DNA of 64,000 nucleotides from an uncultured Eggerthella sp. (GCA_937998355.1 CALLDI010000009.1:136358-200357); one strand, 5' to 3'; counted from the stretch's first letter, positions 27,135 through 37,284 are shown. The notes: generated by a model from the sequence alone, not told the origin. Translations and numbers: made by a program.

Positions 27135-28302
27135 TGCTCCTTCGCAGAACAAGCCAGCGACCACATTGTGGACACCCGCGAACATCGTCACCCTCGTTCG
27201 CATCTTGCTCGTCCCTGTCTTCTTCGTCGCGTTCGTAAGTCCGTGGCCCGACTGGTTCCCCGACTGGAGCGAAGCCGAGTTGCTCAAGCCTTGGCTCGCA
27301 GCCCTGCTCTTCGTCGTGCTCGCTTGCACCGACGCGCTCGATGGCTATCTTGCGCGCAGCAGGGGAGAGGTGACGAATTTCGGCAAGTTCATGGATCCAC
27401 TCGCCGACAAGATCTTGGTGGCAGCAGCCCTGCTCGCACTGTGTGAACTGCAAGTCCTTCCTGCCTGGGTCGCACTCGTCATCCTCGTACGTGAGTTCAT
27501 CGTCTCAGGCCTGCGCATGCTCGCTGCTTCAGAAGGCGTGGTCATCGCTGCGAGCTGGTACGGCAAGGCGAAGACGGTCTTCCAGATCATCGCCATCGTC
27601 ATGTTCATCATCAAGGATTCTCATCCCTTCATCAGCGACCCTACCGTCGAGACCACGTTCTACATCATCTCATGGATCTTCATGATCATCGCGCTCATCC
27701 TCACGGTCGTATCCATGCTCGACTATCTTGCGAAATGCCGCAGCATCTTGCGTTTCTCGCATGCGGATGGAGCAAGCGATACACAGGAGGAACAAAGCGA
27801 TCGAGCGGGAACGAACGATGAAACGATCGAATCGCGCGCACAGCGCGTCATCTCCCTCGCGATCGATAAGAACGCACTTCTTGCCACTGCTGAAAGCTGT
27901 ACGGGGGGCCTCATCGCTGGAGCGCTTACTTCCGTTGCGGGCAGCTCTGCGGTCGTGCAAGGCGGGATCGTCAGCTATTCCAACGATGTCAAACGAAGCG
28001 AGCTCGGCGTCTCCGAGAGCGATCTTGAGTCTCATGGGGCAGTGAGCGAACCAGTCGCGCTCCAGATGGCTAAAGGTGCACGAGAAGCGCTCTCGACCAC
28101 CATCGCCGTATCAGTGACGGGGGTCGCTGGACCAGGAGGGGGAAGCGCAGAGAAGCCAGTCGGTACGGTATGGTTCGGCATCGATTCGCCTCATGGCGCG
28201 CAAGCAGAGGTGCGTCATTTCTCAGGAGACAGGGCCGCAGTGCGCGCGCAAACCGTATCGCATGCACTCGCACTTCTCGACGATGCGCTTCATACACTTT
28301 GA
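27124..28302 (+). CDS. pgsA-cinA: Fusion of phosphatidylglycerophosphate synthase (PgsA) and CinA-type nicotinamide-nucleotide amidase
   Basis: One uninterrupted 392-residue frame joins two enzymes that are normally neighbours. Residues 15-205 are a PgsA-like CDP-alcohol phosphatidyltransferase with about six membrane helices and the full catalytic motif (D70, D73, G74, A77, R78, G87, D91, D95). Residues 236-392 are the CinA C-terminal (PncC) domain, with TAESCTGG (catalytic Ser258) and VTGVAGPGGG, which deamidates NMN. A polar linker of about 30 residues joins them. The GTG start has a GGAGGG site. PgsA makes phosphatidylglycerophosphate; the fusion would place NMN amidase on the cytoplasmic membrane face (inference). 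A second pgsA-like gene lies at 53736. Confidence 0.9.
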   Translation: MQDSAPSQNKPATTLWTPANIVTLVRILLVPVFFVAFVSPWPDWFPDWSEAELLKPWLAALLFVVLACTDALDGYLARSRGEVTNFGKFMDPLADKILVAAALLALCELQVLPAWVALVILVREFIVSGLRMLAASEGVVIAASWYGKAKTVFQIIAIVMFIIKDSHPFISDPTVETTFYIISWIFMIIALILTVVSMLDYLAKCRSILRFSHADGASDTQEEQSDRAGTNDETIESRAQRVISLAIDKNALLATAESCTGGLIAGALTSVAGSSAVVQGGIVSYSNDVKRSELGVSESDLESHGAVSEPVALQMAKGAREALSTTIAVSVTGVAGPGGGSAEKPVGTVWFGIDSPHGAQAEVRHFSGDRAAVRAQTVSHALALLDDALHTL

Positions 28303-28411
28303 TACTCATTCATATGTAGATTTCAAATTTTCATAAGATCGCGTTCTGGAAAACGTGAGATGAAGTTCAAAGAAACATAAGGTTCTCTTTCTATTATTTC
28401 AAATAGAGATA

Positions 28412-28440
28412 TTGAAATCGAACAGGTGTTCGGTTATCTT
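28412..28440 (+). promoter_or_regulatory. Promoter of recA
   Basis: TTGAAA (28412-28417), a 17-base spacer and TATCTT (28435-28440), 36 bases before the recA ATG. The LexA box fills the spacer. Confidence 0.7.
28419..28432 (+). promoter_or_regulatory. LexA (SOS) box of recA
   Basis: CGAACAGGTGTTCG is a perfect match to the Gram-positive LexA consensus CGAAC-N4-GTTCG and lies between the -35 and -10 of recA. Confidence 0.93.
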
Positions 28441-28475
28441 GTAAGTATCAGCTCATGTTCTGATAAGGAGAACCA

Positions 28476-29546
<1,071 letters not shown>

Positions 29547-29557
29547 AGGTTCGAACG

Positions 29558-30136
29558 ATGTACATCGATGCAGAATCTCTCAAACGACGATTCACCATTC
29601 CTACCGAGGAGCCCACACACGACTCCTCGGTAGGCGTTCGCAGGTCTTCGAGCGCAGTTACTGCTACTGAAAGCGACTACGATAACGATCCCGAATCCGC
29701 ATTCAGGAAGATAGAGCGATTGCTCTCCGTGCGCGACCGCTCTATCACCGAGATCAGAAACCGGCTTCAGCGCGATCGATTCACCGAACGCGCTATCTCA
29801 GAAGCGCTCGAACGTGCGATCCGCTGCGGTTATCTTGATGACGCTCGATTCGCCGATGGGTTCATACGTTCGCGCTTGCGCGCTTCGAAGGGAATCAACG
29901 GTATCGTACGCGATCTCAAGAATCACCATATCGACGCCTATGCTATACCTGGCTTTCCTGACAGCTTTCTCGAAGAACAGGGGAGTCAGCTTGATAACGC
30001 GGTCAGGCTTCTTCAGCGAAAGCCCCCGCGCGCGAAGAATAAGCAGCAAGCGGCATATGCGAAGCTCATTCGCAGTGGATTCTCCTCTTCGGTCGCTAGT
30101 GCTGCAGTGAAACAGTGGATCGCAGAGCAAGCCTAA
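29558..30136 (+). CDS. recX: RecA regulator RecX
   Basis: RecX binds and restrains RecA filaments. The 192-residue product has an unconserved N-terminal part (1-48) and then three helical repeats, with AFRKIERLLSVRDRSITEIRNRL, GYLDDARFADGFIRSRL and AYAKLIRSGFSSSVASAAV as the family landmarks. The first 30 codons contain a strong hairpin (see the repeat entry), which may limit how much recX is made relative to recA. It is co-transcribed with recA under LexA control. Confidence 0.88.
   Translation: MYIDAESLKRRFTIPTEEPTHDSSVGVRRSSSAVTATESDYDNDPESAFRKIERLLSVRDRSITEIRNRLQRDRFTERAISEALERAIRCGYLDDARFADGFIRSRLRASKGINGIVRDLKNHHIDAYAIPGFPDSFLEEQGSQLDNAVRLLQRKPPRAKNKQQAAYAKLIRSGFSSSVASAAVKQWIAEQA
29600..29634 (+). 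repeat. 12-base-pair inverted repeat inside the start of recX
   Basis: CCTACCGAGGAG (29600-29611) and CTCCTCGGTAGG (29623-29634) are perfect reverse complements with an 11-base loop. It lies 54 bases after the recA stop, within codons 15-26 of recX. There is no T-run after it, so it is a strong RNA hairpin rather than a standard terminator. Confidence 0.75.
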
Positions 30137-30244
30137 AGCGTGCATTTTGCGTGAGTTCTCCGAGATTGCAGGCGCTCGACCTAGGCAAAACGAGCGTATT
30201 CCTCTATCATTTTCAGTGCTTGAGTTTTCGCGCCGCAAGGCGCT

Positions 30245-30253
30245 TGCTATAGA
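30245..30253 (+). promoter_or_regulatory. Likely rny promoter (extended -10)
   Basis: TGCTATAGA is an extended -10 (TGnTATAGA) in the 233-base gap between recX and rny. No good -35 is seen. The start point would be near 30260, giving a leader of about 110 bases. Confidence 0.4.
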
Positions 30254-30301
30254 ACATATATCCTCATTGTTATGTACGCATGCCTTTGCGCGCACTCTTG
30301 C

Positions 30302-30339
30302 CTGGTCGTTTCTGGGCATTTTTTATGCCGAAATACCAG
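30302..30339 (+). promoter_or_regulatory. Nested stem in the rny leader
   Basis: CTGGT (30302) pairs with ACCAG (30335), and inside it GGCAT (30315) pairs with ATGCC (30325). It lies between the likely promoter and the RNase Y start and could affect message stability. Confidence 0.3.
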
Positions 30340-30369
30340 CGTAAAGCCACTTACTAGGAAGGAAGAATT

Positions 30370-31905
30370 GTGATCGAGGTTATCGTCGTAGCCGCAATAG
30401 CAATCATCGTTGGCTTCCTCATCGGTTATTTCTTGATGCTCAAGGTTCAGAAAGGCCGCTCCAAAGCTGCCGCTAGGGAAGCACAAGAGATCGTTTCTGA
30501 TGCGCAAAAGGAAGCAGAGAGCCTTCGCCGCGAAGCAATGGTCGAAGCGAAGGACGAAGCGCTCAAGATCAAGCAGGATGTTGAAGCAGAGAGCAAAGAA
30601 CGTCTCAAAGAGATCCGCTCGACCGAAAATCGCCTGAATCAACGCGAGCAGAATCTTGATAAGCGCAGTGAATTCATGGACAAGCGCGAACATCAGATCT
30701 CTTCGCTGCAGGGTCAGCTCGACCGCAAGCAGCACGATCTCGACGTTTCCCAAAAGAAGATCAACGCCCGTCTCGAGCAGATCGCTGGTCTGTCGAGCGA
30801 TGAAGCGAAGGTAGAGCTGTTGGAAGGCTTGAAGGACGAAGTCGTTCACGAGTCAGCCACCATCATCCGCGATGCCGAGATGCGCACGCGTGCTGAAGCG
30901 GACAAGAAAGCGCGTGAGATCTTGAGTCTTGCCATCCAGCGCATCGCAGCGGATTACACCACCCAGATCACCGTCTCGACCATCCATATCCCCTCGGACG
31001 ACCTGAAGGGCCGCATCATCGGTCGAGAAGGCCGCAACATCCGCTCATTCGAACAGATCACGGGCACCAACCTCATCATCGACGATACGCCTGAGTGCGT
31101 AACGGTCTCATCGCACGATCCCGTGCGCCGCGAGATCGCCAGCGTCACCATGCAGAATCTCATCGCCGATGGCCGTATTCACCCTGCACGCATCGAAGAG
31201 ATGTACAACAAGGCGAAGAAGTACGTCTATCAGCAGATCAAGGAAGCGGCTGCGCAGGCAACGTTCGACACCGGCATCCACGACCTGCATCCCGAACTCG
31301 AGAAGACGCTCGGTCGTTTGCGTTATCGCACCTCTTACGGACAGAACGTCCTCACGCATTCGCTCGAGGTCGCATATCTGTGCGGCATCATGGCTTCCGA
31401 ACTCGGTCTCGATCCGGTCCCCGCACGCCGTGCGGGCCTTCTGCACGACCTCGGAAAAGCCATCGACCATGAGGTCGAAGGCTCTCACGCGGTCATCGGT
31501 GCCGATCTTGCGCGTCGTTACGGTGAAGACGCTGCTATCGTCCATGCGATCGAAGCGCATCACAACGACATCGAACCTACCAGCGTCATCGACGTGCTCG
31601 TCCAGGCTGCTGACGCGGTCTCTGCTGCGCGTCCCGGTGCTCGCAAGGAAAACCTCGAGTCCTACATCAAGCGTCTCGAGAAGCTCGAAGAGATCGCGAA
31701 CTCCTACGAAGGCGTGGAACAGACCCACGCTATCCAGGCAGGTCGCGAAGTACGCGTCATCGTCACACCGGACAAGGTCGACGAATCGCGTGCCACCGTC
31801 CTTGCTCACGATATCGCTCAGCAGATTCAAAGCGAGACCAAGTATCCCGGTCAAGTGAAGGTCGTCGTCATTCGCGAAACACGCGCGGTCGACTTCGCGA
31901 AATAG
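30370..31905 (+). CDS. rny: Ribonuclease Y
   Basis: RNase Y is the membrane-anchored endonuclease that starts mRNA decay in many Gram-positives. The 511-residue product has an N-terminal membrane helix (about 3-22), a long coiled coil (30-180), a KH domain with GRIIGREGRNIRSFEQITG (split around 217-236) and an HD domain with LLHDLGKAIDHEVEG. All catalytic parts are intact. The start is GTG with a GGAAGGAAG site. It is followed 25 bases later by a GHKL ATPase gene, where Firmicutes have ymdB, and then spoVS. Confidence 0.97.
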   Translation: MIEVIVVAAIAIIVGFLIGYFLMLKVQKGRSKAAAREAQEIVSDAQKEAESLRREAMVEAKDEALKIKQDVEAESKERLKEIRSTENRLNQREQNLDKRSEFMDKREHQISSLQGQLDRKQHDLDVSQKKINARLEQIAGLSSDEAKVELLEGLKDEVVHESATIIRDAEMRTRAEADKKAREILSLAIQRIAADYTTQITVSTIHIPSDDLKGRIIGREGRNIRSFEQITGTNLIIDDTPECVTVSSHDPVRREIASVTMQNLIADGRIHPARIEEMYNKAKKYVYQQIKEAAAQATFDTGIHDLHPELEKTLGRLRYRTSYGQNVLTHSLEVAYLCGIMASELGLDPVPARRAGLLHDLGKAIDHEVEGSHAVIGADLARRYGEDAAIVHAIEAHHNDIEPTSVIDVLVQAADAVSAARPGARKENLESYIKRLEKLEEIANSYEGVEQTHAIQAGREVRVIVTPDKVDESRATVLAHDIAQQIQSETKYPGQVKVVVIRETRAVDFAK

Positions 31906-31930
31906 CACGATCGATCGCATCGGCGCGCTC

Positions 31931-33034
31931 ATGGCCACGAACGACCTCTCGTCATTCATCGAAGACATCACAGGCGAAAGCTATCTCCGAGTTCAAGAGA
32001 ATCTCGGGGATGGCTTCGTTCGTTTACGCGCTAAAGAGGCACAACGTCGTCAAGCCAAACAAGACATCACTTGCTTCGAAGACGTCGTGCTGGAATTGCT
32101 CAGGAACGCCCGCGATGCTGGAGCGCGCGCGATCTTCGTCGCGAGCTGGAAAGAGCAGGGGAGACGCTATCTTACCGCGCTCGATGACGGAGATGGCATT
32201 CCCGAACATCTTCACGAGACCATCTTCGAACCATTCGTCACATCGAAGCTCGACACCTTCCATGAAGATAGATGGGGCGTGCACGGACGCGGTATGGCGC
32301 TCTATTCCATCAAAGAGAACGTCGACGAGGCTTGCGTGCAATACTCCAAGCGCGATGCAGGAACATCGCTCGCAGTTCACGCGCTCACGACCGATCTTCC
32401 AGAACGCATCGATCAGTCGACCTTGCCCTATATCCATATCAATGACCTGAACGAGCAGATCATGCGAGGTCCGCGCAATATCGCACGCGTCGTCATGGAG
32501 TTCGCGCTCGATTCGCAAGGTTCGGTCGATATCTTCTTGGGAAGTCCTGTCGAGATCGCAGCCACGCTGCTCCACTACCATCGCGATGATGTGGATTCAT
32601 CCTCGACCAGCGATCCTGATACCATCCTGAATTACCTCAAGTACATCTACGATCCAGAGCTCTTCAGCGAACGCGCAGCCGAACTGGGGCTCCCGCTTTC
32701 CTCGCGTAGCGCACGGCGCATCCTCGATGGTCAGATCGAACCGCTCTCTCCTTTCATCGAACGTCTCAGCTTTGAGCAACAAGGCAAGACCTCGACTCCC
32801 TATGCCCAGAACGATCCTGCTGGCGAAGAGGGAAATGATGCGACCGCGAAGCTCTACAGCGAACAGCGCAAGCTCAAGATCGCACCGGACGACCTAGTGA
32901 CTTTCCAGCAAGCGATCGAGCAGGCGTTCGCCGAACTGGCCGAACATTACTACCTAGAGCGCTTCGACGAGCTGAAGGTTCGTGCAGGGTCGGACAAGAT
33001 CACCATCTCCATTCCGTTCAAGATGCAACATTGA
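31931..33034 (+). CDS. GHKL-type ATPase of unknown function
   Basis: A 367-residue soluble protein whose first 200 residues form a GHKL (Hsp90/MutL/histidine-kinase) ATP-binding fold. The N box is LELLRNARDAGA (N59), the Mg/adenine loop is DDGDGIP (85-91) and the glycine lid is GVHGRGMALYSI (116-127). No phosphoacceptor, sensor or nuclease domain is visible; the C-terminal 160 residues match nothing I recognise. It lies between RNase Y and SpoVS, so a part in RNA decay or cell differentiation control is possible (inference from position). The ribosome-binding site is weak. A MutL- or Hsp90-type role is not supported by the remaining sequence. Confidence 0.75.
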   Translation: MATNDLSSFIEDITGESYLRVQENLGDGFVRLRAKEAQRRQAKQDITCFEDVVLELLRNARDAGARAIFVASWKEQGRRYLTALDDGDGIPEHLHETIFEPFVTSKLDTFHEDRWGVHGRGMALYSIKENVDEACVQYSKRDAGTSLAVHALTTDLPERIDQSTLPYIHINDLNEQIMRGPRNIARVVMEFALDSQGSVDIFLGSPVEIAATLLHYHRDDVDSSSTSDPDTILNYLKYIYDPELFSERAAELGLPLSSRSARRILDGQIEPLSPFIERLSFEQQGKTSTPYAQNDPAGEEGNDATAKLYSEQRKLKIAPDDLVTFQQAIEQAFAELAEHYYLERFDELKVRAGSDKITISIPFKMQH

Positions 33035-33063
33035 TCGGATTGCGTTCTGCGCCTCTCGCCAGT

Positions 33064-33092
33064 TTGCAGAAACACAGGCGAATCGGTAAAAT
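33064..33092 (+). promoter_or_regulatory. Promoter of spoVS-miaB-miaA-hflX
   Basis: TTGCAG (33064-33069), a 17-base spacer and TAAAAT (33087-33092), about 60 bases before the spoVS ATG. Confidence 0.7.
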
Positions 33093-33152
33093 ACCGTAAG
33101 AATAGCACCACGAAATGAACATTAACCGCACCATACACTTGAAAGAAAAACG

Positions 33153-33458
33153 ATGCCTGAAACGAAACAACCAGACGCTTCATCTCAGCCCGCAGACAAT
33201 CATTGCCTCAAGGTGTCTTCGAAGTCTTCACCTGCATCGGTCGCAGGTGCGGTCGCAGGCATGATCAAAGACGGCGTTCCGGTCGAGATCCAATCGGTCG
33301 GCGCAGGAGCGGTCAATCAAGCAGTGAAGGCGATCGCTATCTCACGCGGTTTCCTTTCTCCGGTCGGCATCGACATCGTTTGCATTCCTTCGTTCGCCGA
33401 TATCGTCATCGATGGGGAGTACCGCACGGCGATCAGGTTCAGCGTCGAACCCCGTTAA
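33153..33458 (+). CDS. spoVS: SpoVS-like ALBA-fold protein
   Basis: A 101-residue protein with the SpoVS core: LKVSSKSSPASVAGAVAG, EIQSVGAGAVNQAVKAIAISRGFL and PSFADIVIDGEYRTAIRF. SpoVS is an ALBA-like nucleic-acid-binding protein needed for sporulation stage V in Bacillus, but it is also common in bacteria that do not sporulate. Residues 1-18 are an extra polar start. It has its own promoter and lies before miaB, 19 bases away. No other sporulation gene is seen in the window, so its role here is likely general. Confidence 0.93.
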   Translation: MPETKQPDASSQPADNHCLKVSSKSSPASVAGAVAGMIKDGVPVEIQSVGAGAVNQAVKAIAISRGFLSPVGIDIVCIPSFADIVIDGEYRTAIRFSVEPR

Positions 33459-33477
33459 CTCCACGAAGAAGGCTTTC

Positions 33478-34842
33478 ATGGCTCCTCGTTCGGCCTCTAC
33501 TCTCGAAAATCGAACATTTCACGTCATCACCTTCGGTTGTCAGATGAACAAACACGATTCTGAGCGGATCGTCGGTATGCTCGAATCAGCAGGGGGCATT
33601 CACGTAGATACTGTCGAGGACTCCGAGATCGTCATCTTCATGACCTGTTGCGTGCGAGCAGCAGCTGAAACACGGCTGAAGGGGCACGTCTCATCTCTCA
33701 AGAACATCCCGCTCCCAAACGCGTCCGATCTCGAGCAGCGCATCATCGCGATCGGCGGCTGCATCGGCCAGAACGAAGCGAGCGGCCTCATCGATGAACT
33801 ACCCCATGTCAGCGTGGTTTTCGGCACGTTCAATCTCTCAAGCGTGCCATCGCTCATCACCGACGCTATCGAATCCCACACCTCAGCAGTCGAGGTGCTC
33901 GACGCAGCTGATGAATTTCCTACCTGTCTTCCGCAATCGCGCGAGGTGCCTTGGTCAGCATGGCTTCCGATCTCGATCGGATGCGATAATTTCTGCACGT
34001 ACTGTATCGTTCCTTACGTTCGTGGCAGAGAGAGGTCGCGCACGATCGAAGACGTGCAAGATGAAGCTTGTTCGCTTGTCGCGCAAGGCGTTAAGGAGAT
34101 CACGCTGCTTGGCCAGAACGTCAACTCCTATGGACGCGACCTGTATGGTTCGCCGCGCTTCGCTGACCTGCTCAAAGTGGTATCGGATACTGGCATCGAA
34201 CGTCTGCGTTTCGCGACCTCTCATCCTAAGGACATCACGGACGAGGTCATCGCTTCTTTCGGCGATCTTCCTAATGTCATGCCGGCGCTTCATCTTCCTG
34301 TCCAATCAGGCTCCGACCGTATCTTGAAGGAGATGAATCGTCGCTACACACGCCAACATTACCTCGAGACCATCGAAAAGCTTCGAGCAGCCTGTCCTGA
34401 CATCGCGCTTTCGACCGATATCATCATCGGATTTCCCGGCGAGACCGAAGAGGACTTTCAAGCGACCTACGATCTGGTCGAGCAAGTAGGCTATCACCAG
34501 GTCTTCACGTTCCTCTATTCTCCGCGTGAAGGCACGCCAGCAGCGAAGCTTCCGCGCACGACACCCCAGGAAGAGATCCAGCATCGATTCGATCGCCTCG
34601 TCGATCTAGTTCAGCGAAAAGCCTTCGAGGCGAATCAACGCGACCGCGGATGCCGCACGAACATCATCATCGAAGGGCTCTCGAAACGCGATAGCTCCAT
34701 CCTCGCTGGTAAAAGCCCGAAGAATCAGACGGTCCATGCTCCCATCCCCGATGGGGCCTCGATCGAGGGATTGATCGGTTCCACGCGCGAGGTCGAGATC
34801 GACGAGGCGAAGACCTGGTATCTCAAAGGCCATCTCGTGTAG
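33478..34842 (+). CDS. miaB: tRNA i6A37 methylthiotransferase MiaB
   Basis: MiaB turns i6A37 into ms2i6A37 in tRNAs reading UNN codons. The 454-residue product has the MTTase domain (TFGCQMNKHDSER, MTCCVR, GGCIGQ), the radical SAM motif in GCDNFCTYCIVPYVRGRERSR-like sequence (CxxxCxxC), LLGQNVNSYG, and a C-terminal TRAM domain. CQMN and QNVNSYG are MiaB marks. I chose the ATG at 33478 after a GAAGAAGG site; the frame is open back to 33412 but that overlaps spoVS. miaA, which makes its substrate, follows seven bases later. Confidence 0.96.
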   Translation: MAPRSASTLENRTFHVITFGCQMNKHDSERIVGMLESAGGIHVDTVEDSEIVIFMTCCVRAAAETRLKGHVSSLKNIPLPNASDLEQRIIAIGGCIGQNEASGLIDELPHVSVVFGTFNLSSVPSLITDAIESHTSAVEVLDAADEFPTCLPQSREVPWSAWLPISIGCDNFCTYCIVPYVRGRERSRTIEDVQDEACSLVAQGVKEITLLGQNVNSYGRDLYGSPRFADLLKVVSDTGIERLRFATSHPKDITDEVIASFGDLPNVMPALHLPVQSGSDRILKEMNRRYTRQHYLETIEKLRAACPDIALSTDIIIGFPGETEEDFQATYDLVEQVGYHQVFTFLYSPREGTPAAKLPRTTPQEEIQHRFDRLVDLVQRKAFEANQRDRGCRTNIIIEGLSKRDSSILAGKSPKNQTVHAPIPDGASIEGLIGSTREVEIDEAKTWYLKGHLV

Positions 34843-34849
34843 CGCTATC

Positions 34850-35845
34850 ATGACCGACCAGGCACCACAACATTCATCATCAAGAACCACGCTCGACGCG
34901 TTCGAGCGACCCATCATCGCCATCGTCGGCCCGACCGCTTCCGGAAAGTCAAGCCTTGCGCAATCCGTTGCGCTCGAACTTGATGGGGAAGTGGTGTCAG
35001 CCGACTCGATGCAAGTCTATCGAGGCATGGATATCGGAACGGCGAAGGTAGCAGCTACAGAGCAGAAGGTCCCGCATCATCTGATCGACATCGTCGATCC
35101 GGGACAAGCTTATTCGGCTCAATTGTTCCAGGATCAAGCACGAGCTGCGTTCATCGACATCTATGATCGCGGTAAGGTGCCGATCCTGTGCGGCGGTACG
35201 GGCTTCTACGTACAAGCAGCCCTTGAAGACATGCGTTTTCCTGAAGGAGAGCAAGAAGACAATCCTGTGCGCGATTCGCTCGAAGCCTTCCGGCTCGCGC
35301 ATGGCAATGAAGCGCTCTGGAATCTTCTCAGCGAGCGCGATCCCGCGTCAGCTGCGCTCATCCATCACAACAACTTCGTGCGCGTCATCCGTGCGCTCGA
35401 AATGCATGAAGAGGGAATATCGTATGCAGACCAGGTCGAGAACATCAGAACGCTTCCCGAAGCGGTCTGGTCGCTTCGCTTCTTCTTGCAAGTCGACCCC
35501 CTCGTGCTCGCGCAGCGCATAAACGAGCGCGTCGACGTCATGCGCGCTGCTGGTCTCGTCGCCGAAGTTGAGACGCTTGTCGAGCAAGGATTCGAAGAAG
35601 CGCTCACTGCACCCAAGGCGATCGGATACAAGGAGATCATCGCCGCGAAAAAGGGAGAGGTCTCGCTCGAACGCGCCTTCGATCAGATCAAGACCGCCAC
35701 GCGTCGTTACGCCAAGCGTCAACGCAGCTGGTTTCGCCGCGACGATCGATTGAACATCCTCGATGCGGATCATCTTTCTGAAGAAGAGATGACCGCGCTC
35801 ATCTGCGATCGATATCGCGAAGCGCTCGCAGCCCGCATGCGCTAG
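34850..35845 (+). CDS. miaA: tRNA dimethylallyltransferase MiaA
   Basis: MiaA prenylates A37 with dimethylallyl diphosphate, the step before MiaB. The 331-residue product has the P-loop GPTASGKSSLA (27-37), VVSADSMQVYRGMDIGTAK and the GTGFYVQA segment, then KTATRRYAKRQRSWFRRD. The first 20 residues are an extra polar start. It forms a tight pathway pair with miaB and is followed 38 bases later by hflX. Confidence 0.97.
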   Translation: MTDQAPQHSSSRTTLDAFERPIIAIVGPTASGKSSLAQSVALELDGEVVSADSMQVYRGMDIGTAKVAATEQKVPHHLIDIVDPGQAYSAQLFQDQARAAFIDIYDRGKVPILCGGTGFYVQAALEDMRFPEGEQEDNPVRDSLEAFRLAHGNEALWNLLSERDPASAALIHHNNFVRVIRALEMHEEGISYADQVENIRTLPEAVWSLRFFLQVDPLVLAQRINERVDVMRAAGLVAEVETLVEQGFEEALTAPKAIGYKEIIAAKKGEVSLERAFDQIKTATRRYAKRQRSWFRRDDRLNILDADHLSEEEMTALICDRYREALAARMR

Positions 35846-35883
35846 AATACCACCAGGAAACCTACAGAAAAGAGACCGATCAT

Positions 35884-37182
35884 TTGGCAAAGCTCCACGC
35901 AAAGAAGCTCCCGCAAGATTTTGCAGAACGCGCGGTCCTCGTCGGCGTGAAGCGCCCGCAACAACAATGGACGACCGAGTCTTCGCTCGAAGAGCTCGCC
36001 CGGCTCGCCGATACCGCTGGAGCAGAAGTGGTAGCGAGCACCATCCAGAAGCTCGACACCCTCAACCCCCGCACCTTCATCGGCTCAGGCAAGGTCGAAG
36101 AGGTCGCGCAGCTGTGTCGATCGTACGCTGCTGATGTGGTGATCTTCGACGACGAGCTCACCCCCTCGCAGCAATCGAATCTCGAAAAGCTCATCGGAAA
36201 AGACATCAAGATCATCGATCGCACCGCGCTGATCCTCGACATCTTCGCGCTTCATGCGACCAGCAGAGAAGGACGTTTGCAGGTGCGACTCGCGCAGAAC
36301 GAATACTTGCTCCCACGCCTGCGCGGCATGTGGGCTCACCTTGCTTCCAACCGCATGGGTGGCGGCGTTGGTTCGCGCTTCGGCGAAGGCGAAAGCCAGC
36401 TCGAGGTCGACCGCCGTATGATCCGTAAGCGCATCACATCGATCAAGCGGGAACTCGCCGATATCGCGAAGACCCGATCGCTCCAACGCAAGCAGCGCTA
36501 TCGCTCGGGCATATACAAGGTCGCGCTCGCAGGGTACACCAATGCGGGCAAATCGAGCTTGCTGAACACCATCACCGGTGCTGAAGTGCTCAGCTACGAC
36601 AAGCTCTTCGCAACGCTCGATTCCACCACGCGCAAGCTTACCATTCCCGATGGACGCGAATTGACGCTGACCGATACGGTCGGTTTCATCCAGAAACTAC
36701 CGACTACCCTGGTCGAAGCGTTCAAATCCACGCTCGACGAGATCAGTGGCGCCGACCTGATCCTACATGTGGTCGACGTATCGGATGAGAATTTCAGAGA
36801 ACAGATCGATACGGTGAATGAAGTACTGGAGCAGATCGATGCTGAGAAGATATCGCGCATCGAGGTGTTCAATAAGATCGATCTGCTCGACCCCGAACAG
36901 CTTGCCGCTTACCAGATGCGGTTTCCCCATGCGGTCTTCACATCGACCGTAACAGAAGAGGGGATAGACGAACTGATCAAACGCATCGGCATCGCAGCAG
37001 AAGCCCATCAGGTACTGATGGAAGTGCTGATCCCCTATACCAAAGGAGACTTGGTCTCATTCGCACACAAACGTTGTTCGATCCTGTCGGAAGAATACAC
37101 CGAAGAGGGAACGCGTTTGGACCTGCGCGTATCCCCCGAATTCGCCGCGCAATTCGAGCCCTATCGGCTCACAGCTGAATAG
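35884..37182 (+). CDS. hflX: Ribosome-associated GTPase HflX
   Basis: HflX splits stalled or heat-damaged 70S ribosomes. The 432-residue product has the N-terminal HflX domain (TFIGSGKVEE, FDDELTPSQQSNLEK), the glycine-rich HLASNRMGGGVGSRFGEGESQ spacer with the conserved LRGMW nearby, and the G domain with GYTNAGKSSL (217-226), DTVGFIQKLP and NKID. The start codon is TTG, after an AAAAGAGA site; no ATG fits. It ends the spoVS operon and is convergent with lexA. Confidence 0.95.
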   Translation: MAKLHAKKLPQDFAERAVLVGVKRPQQQWTTESSLEELARLADTAGAEVVASTIQKLDTLNPRTFIGSGKVEEVAQLCRSYAADVVIFDDELTPSQQSNLEKLIGKDIKIIDRTALILDIFALHATSREGRLQVRLAQNEYLLPRLRGMWAHLASNRMGGGVGSRFGEGESQLEVDRRMIRKRITSIKRELADIAKTRSLQRKQRYRSGIYKVALAGYTNAGKSSLLNTITGAEVLSYDKLFATLDSTTRKLTIPDGRELTLTDTVGFIQKLPTTLVEAFKSTLDEISGADLILHVVDVSDENFREQIDTVNEVLEQIDAEKISRIEVFNKIDLLDPEQLAAYQMRFPHAVFTSTVTEEGIDELIKRIGIAAEAHQVLMEVLIPYTKGDLVSFAHKRCSILSEEYTEEGTRLDLRVSPEFAAQFEPYRLTAE

Positions 37183-37284
37183 GCTCTGCTCGAACCCTAC
37201 CAACCCACGTTCGAATGGATATCGTTCGAACTGTTACGGACTGAGAGCAGGGTCGATCGATCTTGTGGCTTCTCAGCGTACGTC

